Assembly: GCA_963752855.1 (NCBI GenBank)
Contig: CAVVZX010000004.1
Coordinates: forward strand, 1 to 64,000
Direction: 5' to 3'
DNA length: 64,000 nt
Origin: DATJPW01 sp963752855
GTDB taxonomy: Bacteria > Desulfobacterota > Desulfomonilia > Desulfomonilales > Desulfomonilaceae
Under the pieces are notes generated by a model. That model had not been told where the DNA came from. It saw nothing but the letters and a program-made list of their open reading frames with translations, and searched no databases. Positions 53,073 to 62,744 of this stretch are shown in pieces (position 1 is the first letter of the stretch; each line of letters starts with the position of its first letter). Position numbers and translations under genes: made by a program.

Positions 53073-53966
53073 TCACTCATATAGGAACGCCGCCGGATTA
53101 TCGTGAAGCATGGTTTTCACTTCGCCGGGCGTGAATCCTTCGTCCAGCAGTATTTGAACGTACGATCGCATGGTTTCAATCGGGTCAGGGTTAGTTATCT
53201 GCCCGACATCCGTAGAAATCAGGGCATTCTCCACGCCCACCTGTCTCATGTTACTGGCGACTTCCTTTGGCGTAATACAATAGAATCGCGGTGAAATTTG
53301 CGCCGCAACGTAGTTCATCTTGACACCCATCTTCGTCAATTCAACTTGCGATTCTATAGGAACTTTGGTGAAGGCAATGTCAGGATGATCAACAAACATC
53401 TTTTTCACGCCCGCGTCTTTGCAGCCCTTGGCAAGAGCTAACATTTCATCAACGCTCACATGCCCGAAACCAAGAGCGATATTGTTTGCGGCAATCAGAT
53501 CTAATATGTCCCGCACTTCCGGAAGTAGTTTTCCATCGTCCGAAAGAAGTGTTAATCCTTTTGCCCGCTTGTAAAATTCCGGTAACTTCTTTTCAGATTT
53601 GATTGAGGCCCCAAATTGTCCTAGTCCGCCAAAATAGTTCATGTGATGCCGGGCGTCGATGGTAGGCATCCATATAACTTTGGCCCCAAATCCTATGGCC
53701 GCGTTTGCGGCAAAGGGATTGATTCCGCCCACGGAGTAGTTCAGGGTTATGCTGCCAAAAATGTCGATATCCGGCACAAGCCTGCGAATAAAGGGCACTC
53801 GGTCAGCGGTCCCCATATTCTGGCTCTTGAGCACTAGGGCGCGATACCCCGCATTCTTTGCCATCTGAGCCATTTCCATATTATCCAGCAATCGTGGAAA
53901 TAGATCCGGAGCTGAATGAACATGTAATTCAATAGCGCCTTTGAGAAGCTCTAAGTCTTGTCTCAT
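53073..53966 (-). CDS. amidohydrolase-like protein (DUF6282 type)
   Basis: The 297-residue protein starts with a metal motif ELHVHSAPDLFPR, followed by YRALVLKSQNM. Metal-site histidines are likely in the GFGHVSVDE and FVDHPDIAF regions, with STDVGQITNPDP near the end. The pattern fits the DUF6282/amidohydrolase group often found beside RraA-type genes. It could hydrolyse or decarboxylate a ring-cleavage intermediate; the substrate is unknown. Confidence 0.8.
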   Translation of the reverse strand: MRQDLELLKGAIELHVHSAPDLFPRLLDNMEMAQMAKNAGYRALVLKSQNMGTADRVPFIRRLVPDIDIFGSITLNYSVGGINPFAANAAIGFGAKVIWMPTIDARHHMNYFGGLGQFGASIKSEKKLPEFYKRAKGLTLLSDDGKLLPEVRDILDLIAANNIALGFGHVSVDEMLALAKGCKDAGVKKMFVDHPDIAFTKVPIESQVELTKMGVKMNYVAAQISPRFYCITPKEVASNMRQVGVENALISTDVGQITNPDPIETMRSYVQILLDEGFTPGEVKTMLHDNPAAFLYE

Positions 53967-54068
53967 TTTATGTCCCTCTTTTTTCTCGGAAGTGTTGTCT
54001 TACTCTGTCAGCTAAAATCTCGGCCACCACACCCCAATGGAGTGGCCATAAATTTGATCGGTTTTGCC

Positions 54069-54716
54069 CTACTGTTTGCCTATTTGGTGATACCCCTCTT
54101 TGGACCTGGCTTCTTTAAGGGTCAAGCCTTCTTCTATCATGCCTTTGATCCGATCTTCTCGTTCGGCGATACCCTGGGCGGTCCGCAACACCTCCTCGGC
54201 TCGCGATTTGGGCACGACAACCACGCCGCTGTCATCTGCAATCACTATATCTCCGGACTGTACCGACTGCTCTCCTATTGTTACTGTTTCCTGAACCGAC
54301 GCCAACTGCGCTCGACCCTTTCCGGTTACCATGAAAGCGCCGCGGGTGAATATCGGGTAGCGCAGTTCTCGAATGAGGTCCACGTCCCGACACACACCGT
54401 CGATGACCGTGCCGGCCACTCCATTGCGCTTGGCTACTCGCGTCATGAGGTCGCCCCAAACCGTGCAGTATGTGCGCCCTCCATTATCAAGGACGACTAC
54501 ACTGCCCGCCGGCACATCATCCAGGAAATCGCCGGCGCCCGTCTTTTCGGTACCTGCCGGAATGTAACGCACGGTAAAGGCTGGACCTGCAATCTTATGC
54601 CCCATCACTACGGGCCGCAACCCGAGACATCCGCCACTCAGGAGCAGCACATCTAATGCGTCCGAAATCGTCGGCGTACTAAGTGATAGAAAAGCTTCGA
54701 TCATCTCAACAGGCAT
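54069..54716 (-). CDS. RraA-type / HMG-aldolase family protein, second copy
   Basis: The 215-residue paralogue of the 52,073 protein shows VLDNGGRTYCTVWGDLMTRVA, VIDGVCRDVDLIRELRYPIFTRG and VIADDSGVVVVPKSRAEEV. The Arg-Asp pair and glycine loop are kept. The two flank the amidohydrolase gene on the same strand, so all three may act in one pathway. Confidence 0.88.
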   Translation of the reverse strand: MPVEMIEAFLSLSTPTISDALDVLLLSGGCLGLRPVVMGHKIAGPAFTVRYIPAGTEKTGAGDFLDDVPAGSVVVLDNGGRTYCTVWGDLMTRVAKRNGVAGTVIDGVCRDVDLIRELRYPIFTRGAFMVTGKGRAQLASVQETVTIGEQSVQSGDIVIADDSGVVVVPKSRAEEVLRTAQGIAEREDRIKGMIEEGLTLKEARSKEGYHQIGKQ

Positions 54717-54918
54717 TGTGTCTCCTCCTTTGATGCCACCAATTTATTCGTGTTCTCTAAGATCTTTGCAAACAATTTTCCGGCTTTCAGCCGTATCATT
54801 CTGTCCCCATCTTACATCCGGAATGTCCTCCTACCGCCGGGAAGCAGCGCTCACACTAAAGCGCCTGGCGGCATTTTTCGGCGCCTCCGGATTTCTTTTA
54901 GGAAGATGAGCCCCGCTC

Positions 54919-57189
54919 TCATGTGCTTTTATCAAGACGTTGCTTTTTCAAAATTCCCTCCAAAACCCTATCCGGATTCATGGGTAATTCCGTAAGTCGT
55001 ACCCCCAACGCGTCTTGCACGGCATTGGCAATGGCCGGAGCCGGAAGCAATGTGCCGGTCTGTCCCACCCCTTTGGCGCCGTAAGGTCCCATCGGGTCAT
55101 TCGTTTCTATCAAGATGGTCTCAATCCGCGGAATATCCGTGGCGCGCGGGAGACCATAATCCCTGAACGTATTTGCAAGCGATTGTCCCTGGTCGAATTC
55201 ATAACTCTCCGACAACGCATAGCCTATGCCGATCGATGTAGCGCCTTCGACCTGCCCCTCGGCAGATTGAGGGTTGATGGCGCGACCCAAGTCGTGGGCT
55301 GAAACGACCCGAAGCACCTTGATCTTACCAGTTGTTTGATCCACTTCCACTTCAACGCCCTGAGCCGAGAAGCTATGGGTCGAATGAGTATTTCCCATTA
55401 GTGTCTTCGGGTCCCGCTGAACCGTGTTAGGTGGATCGTAAGTGTGCTCTACGCTAAGCGTTTTTCCTCCCAGCCGCCACAGTAATCGTTTGGCGATGTC
55501 GGAGAGGGTCATTGTTTGTTCCGGGCGCCCGTGTGGGGCCACTGAGCCGTCCCGGTACTCAAGGTCCTCTTTCTGTACCCCCAGGAGGGAGGCCGCCTCC
55601 TCCAAAATCGCTTCTTTCAATTTCCGGGCTGCCCCGAGTACGGCATGGCCTCCCATTGTGGTAAGCCGATCTGCATAAGTCCCAAGCCCGAATGGAGAAT
55701 AATCCGTGTCCACCAATGGCGCCGCCAATTGCTCGATCGGAATCTCCAATTCGCTGGCAACGATCTGGGCGTAAATGGTTCGGCTCCCCTGGCCGAGGTC
55801 CGGGTCACTGGCAGCGACATGCACAGTCCCGTCCGGATTAAGCCGGAGCCTTGCTGTAGTCCCATCAAATGGCCTTGTTCTGTTGCTACTGGAATGAATG
55901 GCGCAGGAGAACCCGAAACCGTGGTTTGGCTTCCGCTGCGCACGGCTGGATTCCATCCGGTCCCGAACCGCCTCGAGACTGCGGGTTAGTCCATCGGTCT
56001 GGATCTGGTATCCATGTGCGGTAAGATCACCCGCGTGGACAACATTGCGCAGTCGTATCTCCACCGGATCGATGCCCAGTCGTTGGGCCGCCATATCCAT
56101 CATGGACTCTATGGCAAAGATCATTTGGATGTTCCCGAACCCGCGGAACGGGCCGGTAGGCACTTTATTGGTATAAACGAGATAGGAATCGGTGTGTATA
56201 TTGGAAATCCTGTACTGATTTTCATGCCGCATCGTAAGGACCGGCAGAATGCCCGGCGTGAAGCCGCAGCACGCTCCATTATCTGCAATCAGGCGAGTCT
56301 GCTTTGCAAGAATTTTCCCATCCCGGTCGAAGCCCATCTTCATGTCGGTGATTACGGGGATCCGAGGCCGTCCGGCTGCAAATTCTTCCCACCTCTTGTT
56401 GACCATGCGTACCGGTTGGCCGGCCCTTAAGGCAAGCAGCGCAGCCACATAGTTCAGCCGTTGGTACGAAACCTTACCACCGTATGCGCCTCCGATATAT
56501 GTCTGAATTACTCTAATCTTGGTGGCCGATAAGCCAAACAAGCCCGCCAACTGATCGGCAAGTGTGAACGGGTCCTGGACCGGCGCCCAGACTGTTAATC
56601 GTCCGCCTTCTGATGACACCACGATACCGTAAGGTTCCATGTAGCCCTGATGCTGCATCTGGGTCTTGAACCGTTGCTCGATGACACAGTCGGAAGCCGC
56701 AAAGGCGGCTTGCGCGTCGCCGCGTTGGATGTGGTACTCTATGGTAATGTTTTTTGAGACATTCTCGTGGACCAAGGGAGCATTGGTCTGCATGGCTTCT
56801 TCCGGGTCGAATATGGCGGGCAGAGGTTGGTAATCCACAGTTATGGCGTCTATGGCTTCCTCCGCAGCCTCTTCGGTTTCGGCCGCGACCGCTGCAACCT
56901 CGTCACCTATATAACGAACCTTATCGACCGCCAGCACGGTCTCATCGGGAATCATCAGGCCGTATTTCTTGGGGAAGTCCCGGCCGGTTACCACTGCCCG
57001 CACCCCGCGGATAGCCAGCGCCGCCTCCGTGTGAACGGCAAGAATCCGGGCATGGGGATGTGGGCTGCGCAGGATACGTCCTACCAACAAGTTTGGGAAA
57101 CGAAGGTCGTCGATGTATTGGGTCTGGCCGGTGACCTTTTCCGAAGACTCCAAACGTGGGGTCGATGCGCCTATTAGGGTTTTACTCAT
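54919..57189 (-). CDS. xanthine dehydrogenase family molybdopterin-binding subunit
   Basis: The 756-residue large subunit starts at MSKTLIGA (AGGAGG upstream). It has the hammerhead domain (LVGRILRSPHPHARIL) and molybdenum-pterin motifs QHQGYMEPYG, GGAYGGK, PFRGFGNIQ, DLGQGSRTIYAQ. At the catalytic loop, usually KGVGE, it reads GAKGVGQTG: Gln710 replaces the base Glu (codon 55,060-55,062). It overlaps the Fe-S gene by eight bases. It hydroxylates an aromatic, N-heterocyclic or aldehyde substrate if active. Confidence 0.9.
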   Translation of the reverse strand: MSKTLIGASTPRLESSEKVTGQTQYIDDLRFPNLLVGRILRSPHPHARILAVHTEAALAIRGVRAVVTGRDFPKKYGLMIPDETVLAVDKVRYIGDEVAAVAAETEEAAEEAIDAITVDYQPLPAIFDPEEAMQTNAPLVHENVSKNITIEYHIQRGDAQAAFAASDCVIEQRFKTQMQHQGYMEPYGIVVSSEGGRLTVWAPVQDPFTLADQLAGLFGLSATKIRVIQTYIGGAYGGKVSYQRLNYVAALLALRAGQPVRMVNKRWEEFAAGRPRIPVITDMKMGFDRDGKILAKQTRLIADNGACCGFTPGILPVLTMRHENQYRISNIHTDSYLVYTNKVPTGPFRGFGNIQMIFAIESMMDMAAQRLGIDPVEIRLRNVVHAGDLTAHGYQIQTDGLTRSLEAVRDRMESSRAQRKPNHGFGFSCAIHSSSNRTRPFDGTTARLRLNPDGTVHVAASDPDLGQGSRTIYAQIVASELEIPIEQLAAPLVDTDYSPFGLGTYADRLTTMGGHAVLGAARKLKEAILEEAASLLGVQKEDLEYRDGSVAPHGRPEQTMTLSDIAKRLLWRLGGKTLSVEHTYDPPNTVQRDPKTLMGNTHSTHSFSAQGVEVEVDQTTGKIKVLRVVSAHDLGRAINPQSAEGQVEGATSIGIGYALSESYEFDQGQSLANTFRDYGLPRATDIPRIETILIETNDPMGPYGAKGVGQTGTLLPAPAIANAVQDALGVRLTELPMNPDRVLEGILKKQRLDKST

Positions 57190-57673
57190 GCGGTCTGCCC
57201 TCCTTTTCCCTCGACTGTTCTGCAACGCACAGCACCGCATCGACGATTTTCTGATATCCGGTGCAGCGGCACAGATTTCCGGCTAAGCCCTGACGGATTT
57301 CAGCTTCGTTCGGATTAGGATTTTTCGCCAATAGACCTGCTGTCGCCATGATCATACCGGACGAGCAGAAACCACACTGCACAGCCCCCGTTTCGATAAA
57401 AGCTTTCTGGATGCGATGCAGATGCCCATCGGTTGCGAGACCCTCAATGGTGGTCACTGCGCGTCCATGAGCCTGTACGGCAGGTGTAAGACATGAAAGG
57501 ATCGGCTCTCCATCCAACAATACGGTACAAGTTCCGCATTCTCCTCCATCGCAACCTTTCTTCGTCCCGGTGAGACCCAGACGATCGCGGATGACCGTCA
57601 GGAGCGTTTCTAGCGGTTCGACAGCAAGATTCTCCCGCCGGCCGTTGATCGTGAATTCTATATCTACTGACAT
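57182..57673 (-). CDS. molybdenum hydroxylase 2Fe-2S subunit
   Basis: The 163-residue protein has the plant-type 2Fe-2S loop KKGCDGGECGTCTVLLDG plus a second domain with CGFCSSGM and NLCRCTGYQ. It shuttles electrons from molybdenum to FAD. It lies between the FAD and molybdenum subunit genes. Confidence 0.95.
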   Translation of the reverse strand: MSVDIEFTINGRRENLAVEPLETLLTVIRDRLGLTGTKKGCDGGECGTCTVLLDGEPILSCLTPAVQAHGRAVTTIEGLATDGHLHRIQKAFIETGAVQCGFCSSGMIMATAGLLAKNPNPNEAEIRQGLAGNLCRCTGYQKIVDAVLCVAEQSREKEGRPHE

Positions 57674-57707
57674 CTACGTCCACTCCTTCCGTTTTGGCTT
57701 GCCATGC

Positions 57708-58547
57708 TCACGCCCCGCCGATTGTCGAATTGTCGACATTCATTAGCTTAAGCGCTTTTGCTACCATTCTCCGTCGACGGTAGACATCAATTTCGCCAAG
57801 AGGGCTTGCATCGGTAAGTCCAAAAGACACACATGCCTCATCGGACAGTTCAGCATCCTGTTTCTCCAACATACTGCCGTCCGTCTCCGTAATCCAAAGA
57901 GACAGCTTCTGATCCGCCAGAAGGGCCACTCGCAGGAGGCCTTGCGAGAAGGCCGACGCAACGACCACAGGGAACTTCCCCGGACACGTAAAGTCCACGT
58001 AAGACTGGGGCGCTTCCACGCTATTCGCGGGAAGAGAAATGGATGTTATGATCGCGCCCGAATCGCAGATCGGGTAACCAACTCCTTCACTGATGCTTTT
58101 CGCCAATTCCACCGATCGGCTCTCAGAGCTTGAACGCATATGCACGCTGGCTCCCAGGACCGCCAGCGCCGGTATCAGTTGAGAAACCATATCATGCGCC
58201 AGGTTTCCTCCCAGGGTGGCAGTTCGACGAATTGCCGGAAAGCCGCAAGATTTGGCTGCCTGGGTCAAAACAGAAGGCATCACCGTTTCCCCGGGTAATT
58301 CTCCTGCTATTGTGGCCAGAGAAACCAGCGCTCCCAATTCAATCACCGGCCCTCGCTTTACCTGCCCGAGCAACTCGCTTAGGTTGTGGAGACTGATCAC
58401 CCTTTGCGGCGACACTGGTTTTCCGAATACTCCCACTGCCCACAACAACCCTGTGCCGCCTGCCATTAGCATCGTTCCATCCGGGTCTTCCCGTAATGGT
58501 TCCAAAACCTCGTCAAGATTGCTAGGCGCAAGATATGTAGTTTTCAA
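57708..58547 (-). CDS. molybdenum hydroxylase FAD-binding subunit
   Basis: The 279-residue protein has the FAD motifs LMAGGTGLL (usually AGGTDL) and ATLGGNLAHD. It starts MKTTYLAPSNLDEVLEPL. There is no insertion for the additional 4Fe-4S cluster of 4-hydroxybenzoyl-CoA reductase, so that enzyme is unlikely. It is the first gene of the three-subunit operon. Confidence 0.9.
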   Translation of the reverse strand: MKTTYLAPSNLDEVLEPLREDPDGTMLMAGGTGLLWAVGVFGKPVSPQRVISLHNLSELLGQVKRGPVIELGALVSLATIAGELPGETVMPSVLTQAAKSCGFPAIRRTATLGGNLAHDMVSQLIPALAVLGASVHMRSSSESRSVELAKSISEGVGYPICDSGAIITSISLPANSVEAPQSYVDFTCPGKFPVVVASAFSQGLLRVALLADQKLSLWITETDGSMLEKQDAELSDEACVSFGLTDASPLGEIDVYRRRRMVAKALKLMNVDNSTIGGA

Positions 58548-58706
58548 AATGTATCCTCCACCTTCAATATACTCAGTTGCAGGAGCAACATGTTAAGGAG
58601 GCGAAAGGGCTTTTAGTTCCCATATTGTCGCCACTTAGGCAATAGCCCTAAGCAAGTCTCATTCAAATTTCTTCATGCCGTTTCGTTGCCAAAACGTATA
58701 TTGTTT

Positions 58707-59963
58707 CTATTCCAATTCTTTCCCTTTCGTTTCTTGCAACCAGGCGAGACAAATAAGCATGAGGATCACCGCCGGAAGCGCAGAGATGGTGGCCATTGCG
58801 TATCCCATGCTGCCTGCCAGGGCGCCTACCAATACCGGAGCCTGCGACGTGCCGATAAGTCGGCCGGTGTTGAAGATAAAACCAAGAGCCGAGCCGCGCA
58901 TTCGAGTTTCATAAAGTTCAGATATAATCAGACCGTAGCCGGCATAATACGTGGTTCCGAAGGCTATCCCTACCATACCGGCGATGAAGATCCCGTGGTT
59001 TCCACCGTTAAGGGAATAAGCAGTCAGGCCCAGGCCTGTTATAATGGTGAAAAGGAAGAAGGCCGGTTTTCTGCCCAGTTTGTCGCAGAACCAGGCAAAA
59101 GTATTATACCCAACGATTGCAACGAAGTACGTTAACATGAGATAATAGGTCAACGAAGAAGCAGCCAGTCCAGCGCCGCCTTTGGCTAACGGCGCAGTTA
59201 GCAGCGTCGGCTGCCAGATAGCAAAAGCATAATAAGGCATGGCGCCCAGAATCGCCAAGACGCTTAATAGGATAGTCCTGCCTAGGTGTTCCCTGGTAAA
59301 AAGTTCCGCCGGAGCAAACATTCGCTTGGCTCCCTTGCGAGCCCGTTCCCAGATTTCAGGTTCGACCAAGCGCCACCGGGCGATAGAAACGATAAGCGCA
59401 GGCAGAATGCCAACCATGAAAAGTCCGCGCCACCCCCAATACGGAACGACTAATACGGAAGCCCCCAATGCAAGAAGCCATCCGAATGCCCATGAGCATT
59501 GAACCATTCCCAGGGCTTTGGCGCGATGCTTTACCGGCCAGGTTTCCACCACCAAGGCTATACCCGGCCCCCATTCGCCGCCCATACCCAGGCCCAACAA
59601 GCACCGCCACAAAAGCAATTGCCACCAATCCCCCGAGAAGGCGGAACCGAAAGTGCCCGCAGAGTAGATAATAACAGTGAAGACCAAAGTACGAGCCCTA
59701 CCGATGTAATCCGTGAGCACACCAAAAATGTACCCTCCAGCCGACGCCGCAATTAGCACCACTGTGGCGATAAAACCGGCCGTGGCGCCGGAGATGGCAA
59801 ATTCTTTCATAATGAGTGGCATGACCAGCGCGTACATCAGGAAGTCCATGGCATCCAGCGTGTAGCCCAAGATGGCCAGGATTAAGGTTCGCCACTGATA
59901 TGCGTCAATCTCGCGATACCACGGGACGTCTGAGGTTGTGACCTGATTCCCTCCAGCATTCAT
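58707..59963 (-). CDS. MFS transporter, aromatic acid/sialate-type
   Basis: The 418-residue protein has 12 helices. Helix 1 contains GYTLDAMDFLMYAL, and helix 2-3 has LTDYIGRARTLV, as in the aromatic acid:proton symporters and sialate group. It lies upstream of the molybdenum hydroxylase operon on the same strand. A LysR gene is divergent. It probably imports the substrate of the pathway. Confidence 0.9.
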   Translation of the reverse strand: MNAGGNQVTTSDVPWYREIDAYQWRTLILAILGYTLDAMDFLMYALVMPLIMKEFAISGATAGFIATVVLIAASAGGYIFGVLTDYIGRARTLVFTVIIYSAGTFGSAFSGDWWQLLLWRCLLGLGMGGEWGPGIALVVETWPVKHRAKALGMVQCSWAFGWLLALGASVLVVPYWGWRGLFMVGILPALIVSIARWRLVEPEIWERARKGAKRMFAPAELFTREHLGRTILLSVLAILGAMPYYAFAIWQPTLLTAPLAKGGAGLAASSLTYYLMLTYFVAIVGYNTFAWFCDKLGRKPAFFLFTIITGLGLTAYSLNGGNHGIFIAGMVGIAFGTTYYAGYGLIISELYETRMRGSALGFIFNTGRLIGTSQAPVLVGALAGSMGYAMATISALPAVILMLICLAWLQETKGKELE

Positions 59964-60225
59964 TACCCTTTCCTCCCTTCAAGCAATGCCGGCCGACCGC
60001 CGGGCGTGAGCAAGAAACTACAAATACACATCCACCTTATTAAAAGTGTTTCAAAACCTTGGATGACGGTTAACCGCTCGAAATCGTGCATGACTTAACT
60101 GCCAGGTTTGTTTAGTCAAAATGCGAAAATTATATCAATATGCGCATGGCCTTCTTAGAGGTCGCCTGTGCTATGGTTACCTTGAAAAAATGCGTTTGAG
60201 GATTTGCAACAGGCTCTAGTATAAA

Positions 60226-60245
60226 TGGACATTATTTTATGTCCA
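60226..60245. promoter_or_regulatory. inverted repeat in the MFS-lysR intergenic region
   Basis: TGGACATTATTTTATGTCCA is a perfect 7-bp inverted repeat with a six-base spacer, 44 bases before the lysR start. It fits the T-N11-A half-site pattern of LysR operators, so autoregulation and control of the divergent MFS gene are plausible. Confidence 0.55.
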
Positions 60246-60288
60246 ATATATTATAAGTCTTAAATTAAGATCTAAAAGGTATCAGTCA

Positions 60289-61191
60289 ATGGAGCTTCGA
60301 CACCTCCGATATTTTGTCGCGGTGGCGGAAGAGCTGCACTTTGGACGGGCCGCCAATCGTGTAGGGATTGCTCAACCGCCACTCAGTAGGCAGATTCAAG
60401 ACCTTGAAGACGAGATCGGGGTGAAACTCTTCAAGCGGACTAAACGCTCTGTCAGTCTGACGCATGCCGGAAAGACATTCTTGAAAGACGCTCTCCAAAC
60501 CCTTGAACTTTCTGAAAGGGCTGTCCGTTCAGCGCGAAGAGCTGATAGTGGAGAGATCGGCCGGCTGGCGGTGGGCTTCGTCGGGTCTGCCACCTACAGT
60601 TTCTTACCCTATGCGTTGCGATTTTTTCGAAATAGATTCCCTCATGTCGAACTAATGTTGCTGGAACTAACTACGTACGAGCAACTGAATGCTTTGCACC
60701 AGAAGGCTGTTGACGCCGCCTTCGTGCGCCTGCCGATAAAAGACGATGCTTTGTTCATTGAAACTCTGTTTAAGGAACCATTCATAGTGGCGCTTCCTTC
60801 GCACCACCCTTTGGTTTCTCATACGAGCATACCGTTGCAGATGCTGGCGCCGGAAGGCTTTGTCATGTTCTCGCGGCAGCAAGGCACGACCTTTCATGAT
60901 CAAGTTGTCAGCCTGTGCCATCAGGCCGGCTTCAGTCCGAATGTCGTGCAAGAAGCCGTTCAAATCCCCACAGTCCTGGGATTGGTATCCGCGGGCATGG
61001 GCGTAACATTGGTTCCCGCCTCGGTACAGAAGCTTCGGTTGGCAGGCGTGGTGTACCGGAATTTAACTCAAATTGACCGAACAACCGAACTCGCTATGGC
61101 GTGGCGGCGGGACGACGAATCGCCCGTGCTGTCGGCATTTCTGAATGTGACAAGAGAAGTTGCCTTTCAAAAGCACCTCCGGGACACCTAA
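60289..61191 (+). CDS. LysR-family transcriptional regulator
   Basis: The 300-residue protein has the N-terminal winged helix MELRHLRYFVAVAEELHFGRAANRVGIAQPPLSRQI, with the characteristic PLSRQIQDLEDEIGVKLF. The effector domain (about 90-290) contains GLVSAGMGVTLVP. It is divergent from the MFS-molybdenum hydroxylase cluster and should regulate it in response to an aromatic-type ligand. Confidence 0.95.
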   Translation: MELRHLRYFVAVAEELHFGRAANRVGIAQPPLSRQIQDLEDEIGVKLFKRTKRSVSLTHAGKTFLKDALQTLELSERAVRSARRADSGEIGRLAVGFVGSATYSFLPYALRFFRNRFPHVELMLLELTTYEQLNALHQKAVDAAFVRLPIKDDALFIETLFKEPFIVALPSHHPLVSHTSIPLQMLAPEGFVMFSRQQGTTFHDQVVSLCHQAGFSPNVVQEAVQIPTVLGLVSAGMGVTLVPASVQKLRLAGVVYRNLTQIDRTTELAMAWRRDDESPVLSAFLNVTREVAFQKHLRDT

Positions 61192-61534
61192 TTTTCTCTG
61201 CAAGCCCTAAGAGTTCGTAATCGAATTCTATGGCCTAGGCGTTTGGAATCTTGAAAGACTAAGATTGACATGCGGCGGCGTGGAGCGGTATGCTTACACC
61301 TGACGAGCCTTTTCATCAAAATAACGGTGGCTCTGTTCCTCCGCGGCCAATCTCAATCGGCTCTTTCAAGTGGGACGAAGCGCCGTGATCGTTCAGTTAG
61401 CAAGGGGATAATAGATCGGCCAACCGCCCTGATTAATAGGGCGAGAGCCAAGACAACGAAACAGCTCTTCCTATAAAGAGTTGATTTGAGTAGTCTTGTC
61501 AGCCAATAACTTAGCGACATGATAGGAGGATGTG
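61192..61534. other. intergenic region, no gene recognised
   Basis: About 340 bases. TAGGAGG before 61535 is the ribosome site of the next gene. Nothing else stands out. Confidence 0.5.
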
Positions 61535-61930
61535 ATGAAAGAAATAGGATCCGGTCCCACTTATCGAATTATGATTGATAAGACGAAAAACCGTATCTAC
61601 TTTTCGTTCTTCGGCGACCTTGTGAAAGATGCCAGTGTCGCCGGACTACTGGACGCGACCAAAGCATCGTCCGCCCTTATGGAGCCGGGATTCACGGCCT
61701 TGGCCGACTTCAGGGAAGTGAACTTGTTGGGTTTGCCGGACATAGCTCAAAAGGTTCAGATGACTCTCTTAGAAGCAGGCCTCCGGAGAGTTGCATCGGT
61801 TTGGAGTCATGAGAGTTTTGCAAAAATTATCATTGATTCGTCGGCTCAAAAAGCAGGAAGCGGCATGTACAGTGAGAAGAGGAAAGTGTTCAAGGATGAG
61901 GTCGAAGCCGAAGCGTGGCTTGACGAGTGA
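61535..61930 (+). CDS. small SpoIIAA/STAS-like protein
   Basis: The 131-residue soluble alpha/beta protein has the strand-helix order of the SpoIIAA-like STAS fold: NRIYFSFFGDLVKDASVAGLL, then FTALADFREVNLLGL and VASVWSHESFAKIIID. ATG 61535 was chosen over the GTG at 61532, as AGGAGG is five bases away. It could be a lipid- or partner-binding regulator. Only weak evidence. Confidence 0.6.
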   Translation: MKEIGSGPTYRIMIDKTKNRIYFSFFGDLVKDASVAGLLDATKASSALMEPGFTALADFREVNLLGLPDIAQKVQMTLLEAGLRRVASVWSHESFAKIIIDSSAQKAGSGMYSEKRKVFKDEVEAEAWLDE

Positions 61931-61995
61931 CCGTAACAGTTCGAGGCGCCGAAGCTGCGCCATTGCTCTCGCCGGCCTCAAATGTGGAGGTATGC

Positions 61996-62520
61996 ATGCC
62001 ACTGTACGAATTTGAAGGCAAAAGGCCTATGGTTGACGCCGAAGCTTTTGTTCATCCACTGGCCGTGCTTATCGGAGACGTGACTATCGAAGCCGGGTGC
62101 TACATTGGCGCAGGCGCAGTGCTCAGAGGTGATATCGGCTCCGTTAAGATTGGAACGGGATCAAATATCCAAGAGAACTGTGTTCTCCACACGTTTCCCG
62201 ACAAAGCGACGGTCGTCCATCCGAATACTCATGTTGGACATGGATGCATTCTCCACGGATGCGAGATCCATTCAAACGTGCTCGTGGGAATGGGATCTAT
62301 CATTGGTGACGGCGTCAAGATCAACTCCCACTGCATTATTGGGGCCGGGAGCTTCATCGATTTCGGGACCGAGATTCCGTCTGAAAGTGTGGCGGTGGGG
62401 TCGCCTGCAAGAGTGATCAAGGCCGCGGGTCCGGAGCATCTCAAGAGAATTGCGGAAGGCCTCGCGATTTACCAGGAGCTTACACGGAGCTATCTCAAGT
62501 CATTCAAGCAAGTCTCATAG
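61996..62520 (+). CDS. gamma-carbonic anhydrase/YrdA-type left-handed beta-helix protein
   Basis: The 174-residue hexapeptide-repeat protein has VLRGDIGSVKIGTGSNIQENCVLH and VHPNTHVGHGCILHGCEI, giving the three zinc histidines, then GSPARVIK and a C-terminal helix. GGAGG lies five bases upstream of the ATG. Carbonic anhydrase activity is likely but many members are of unknown substrate, for example PaaY-type thioesterases. Confidence 0.9.
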   Translation: MPLYEFEGKRPMVDAEAFVHPLAVLIGDVTIEAGCYIGAGAVLRGDIGSVKIGTGSNIQENCVLHTFPDKATVVHPNTHVGHGCILHGCEIHSNVLVGMGSIIGDGVKINSHCIIGAGSFIDFGTEIPSESVAVGSPARVIKAAGPEHLKRIAEGLAIYQELTRSYLKSFKQVS

Positions 62521-62744
62521 CGGGCTAGCTGGCGGATGATCGGACCGAAATCCTACATGAACAGTTAAGCCGCGTCCAATGAAATTGCGTGACGCTGTGG
62601 CCCAGAGGATAGCCCAGGTGGAGCACGCGATTTGAGCGCATTGAAATTATTTGCGCTTGGACTGTAAGACTGTAGTAAAATCCTTTCAGAGATCTCAGCT
62701 TGTTGGGAAACATCATTCATAAAAAATAGGAAGGGACGCGGCAA

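Noticed and set aside
57708..58547. 4-hydroxybenzoyl-CoA reductase beta subunit
   Set aside because: The insertion that binds the extra 4Fe-4S cluster is missing, and the large subunit lacks the matching catalytic pattern.
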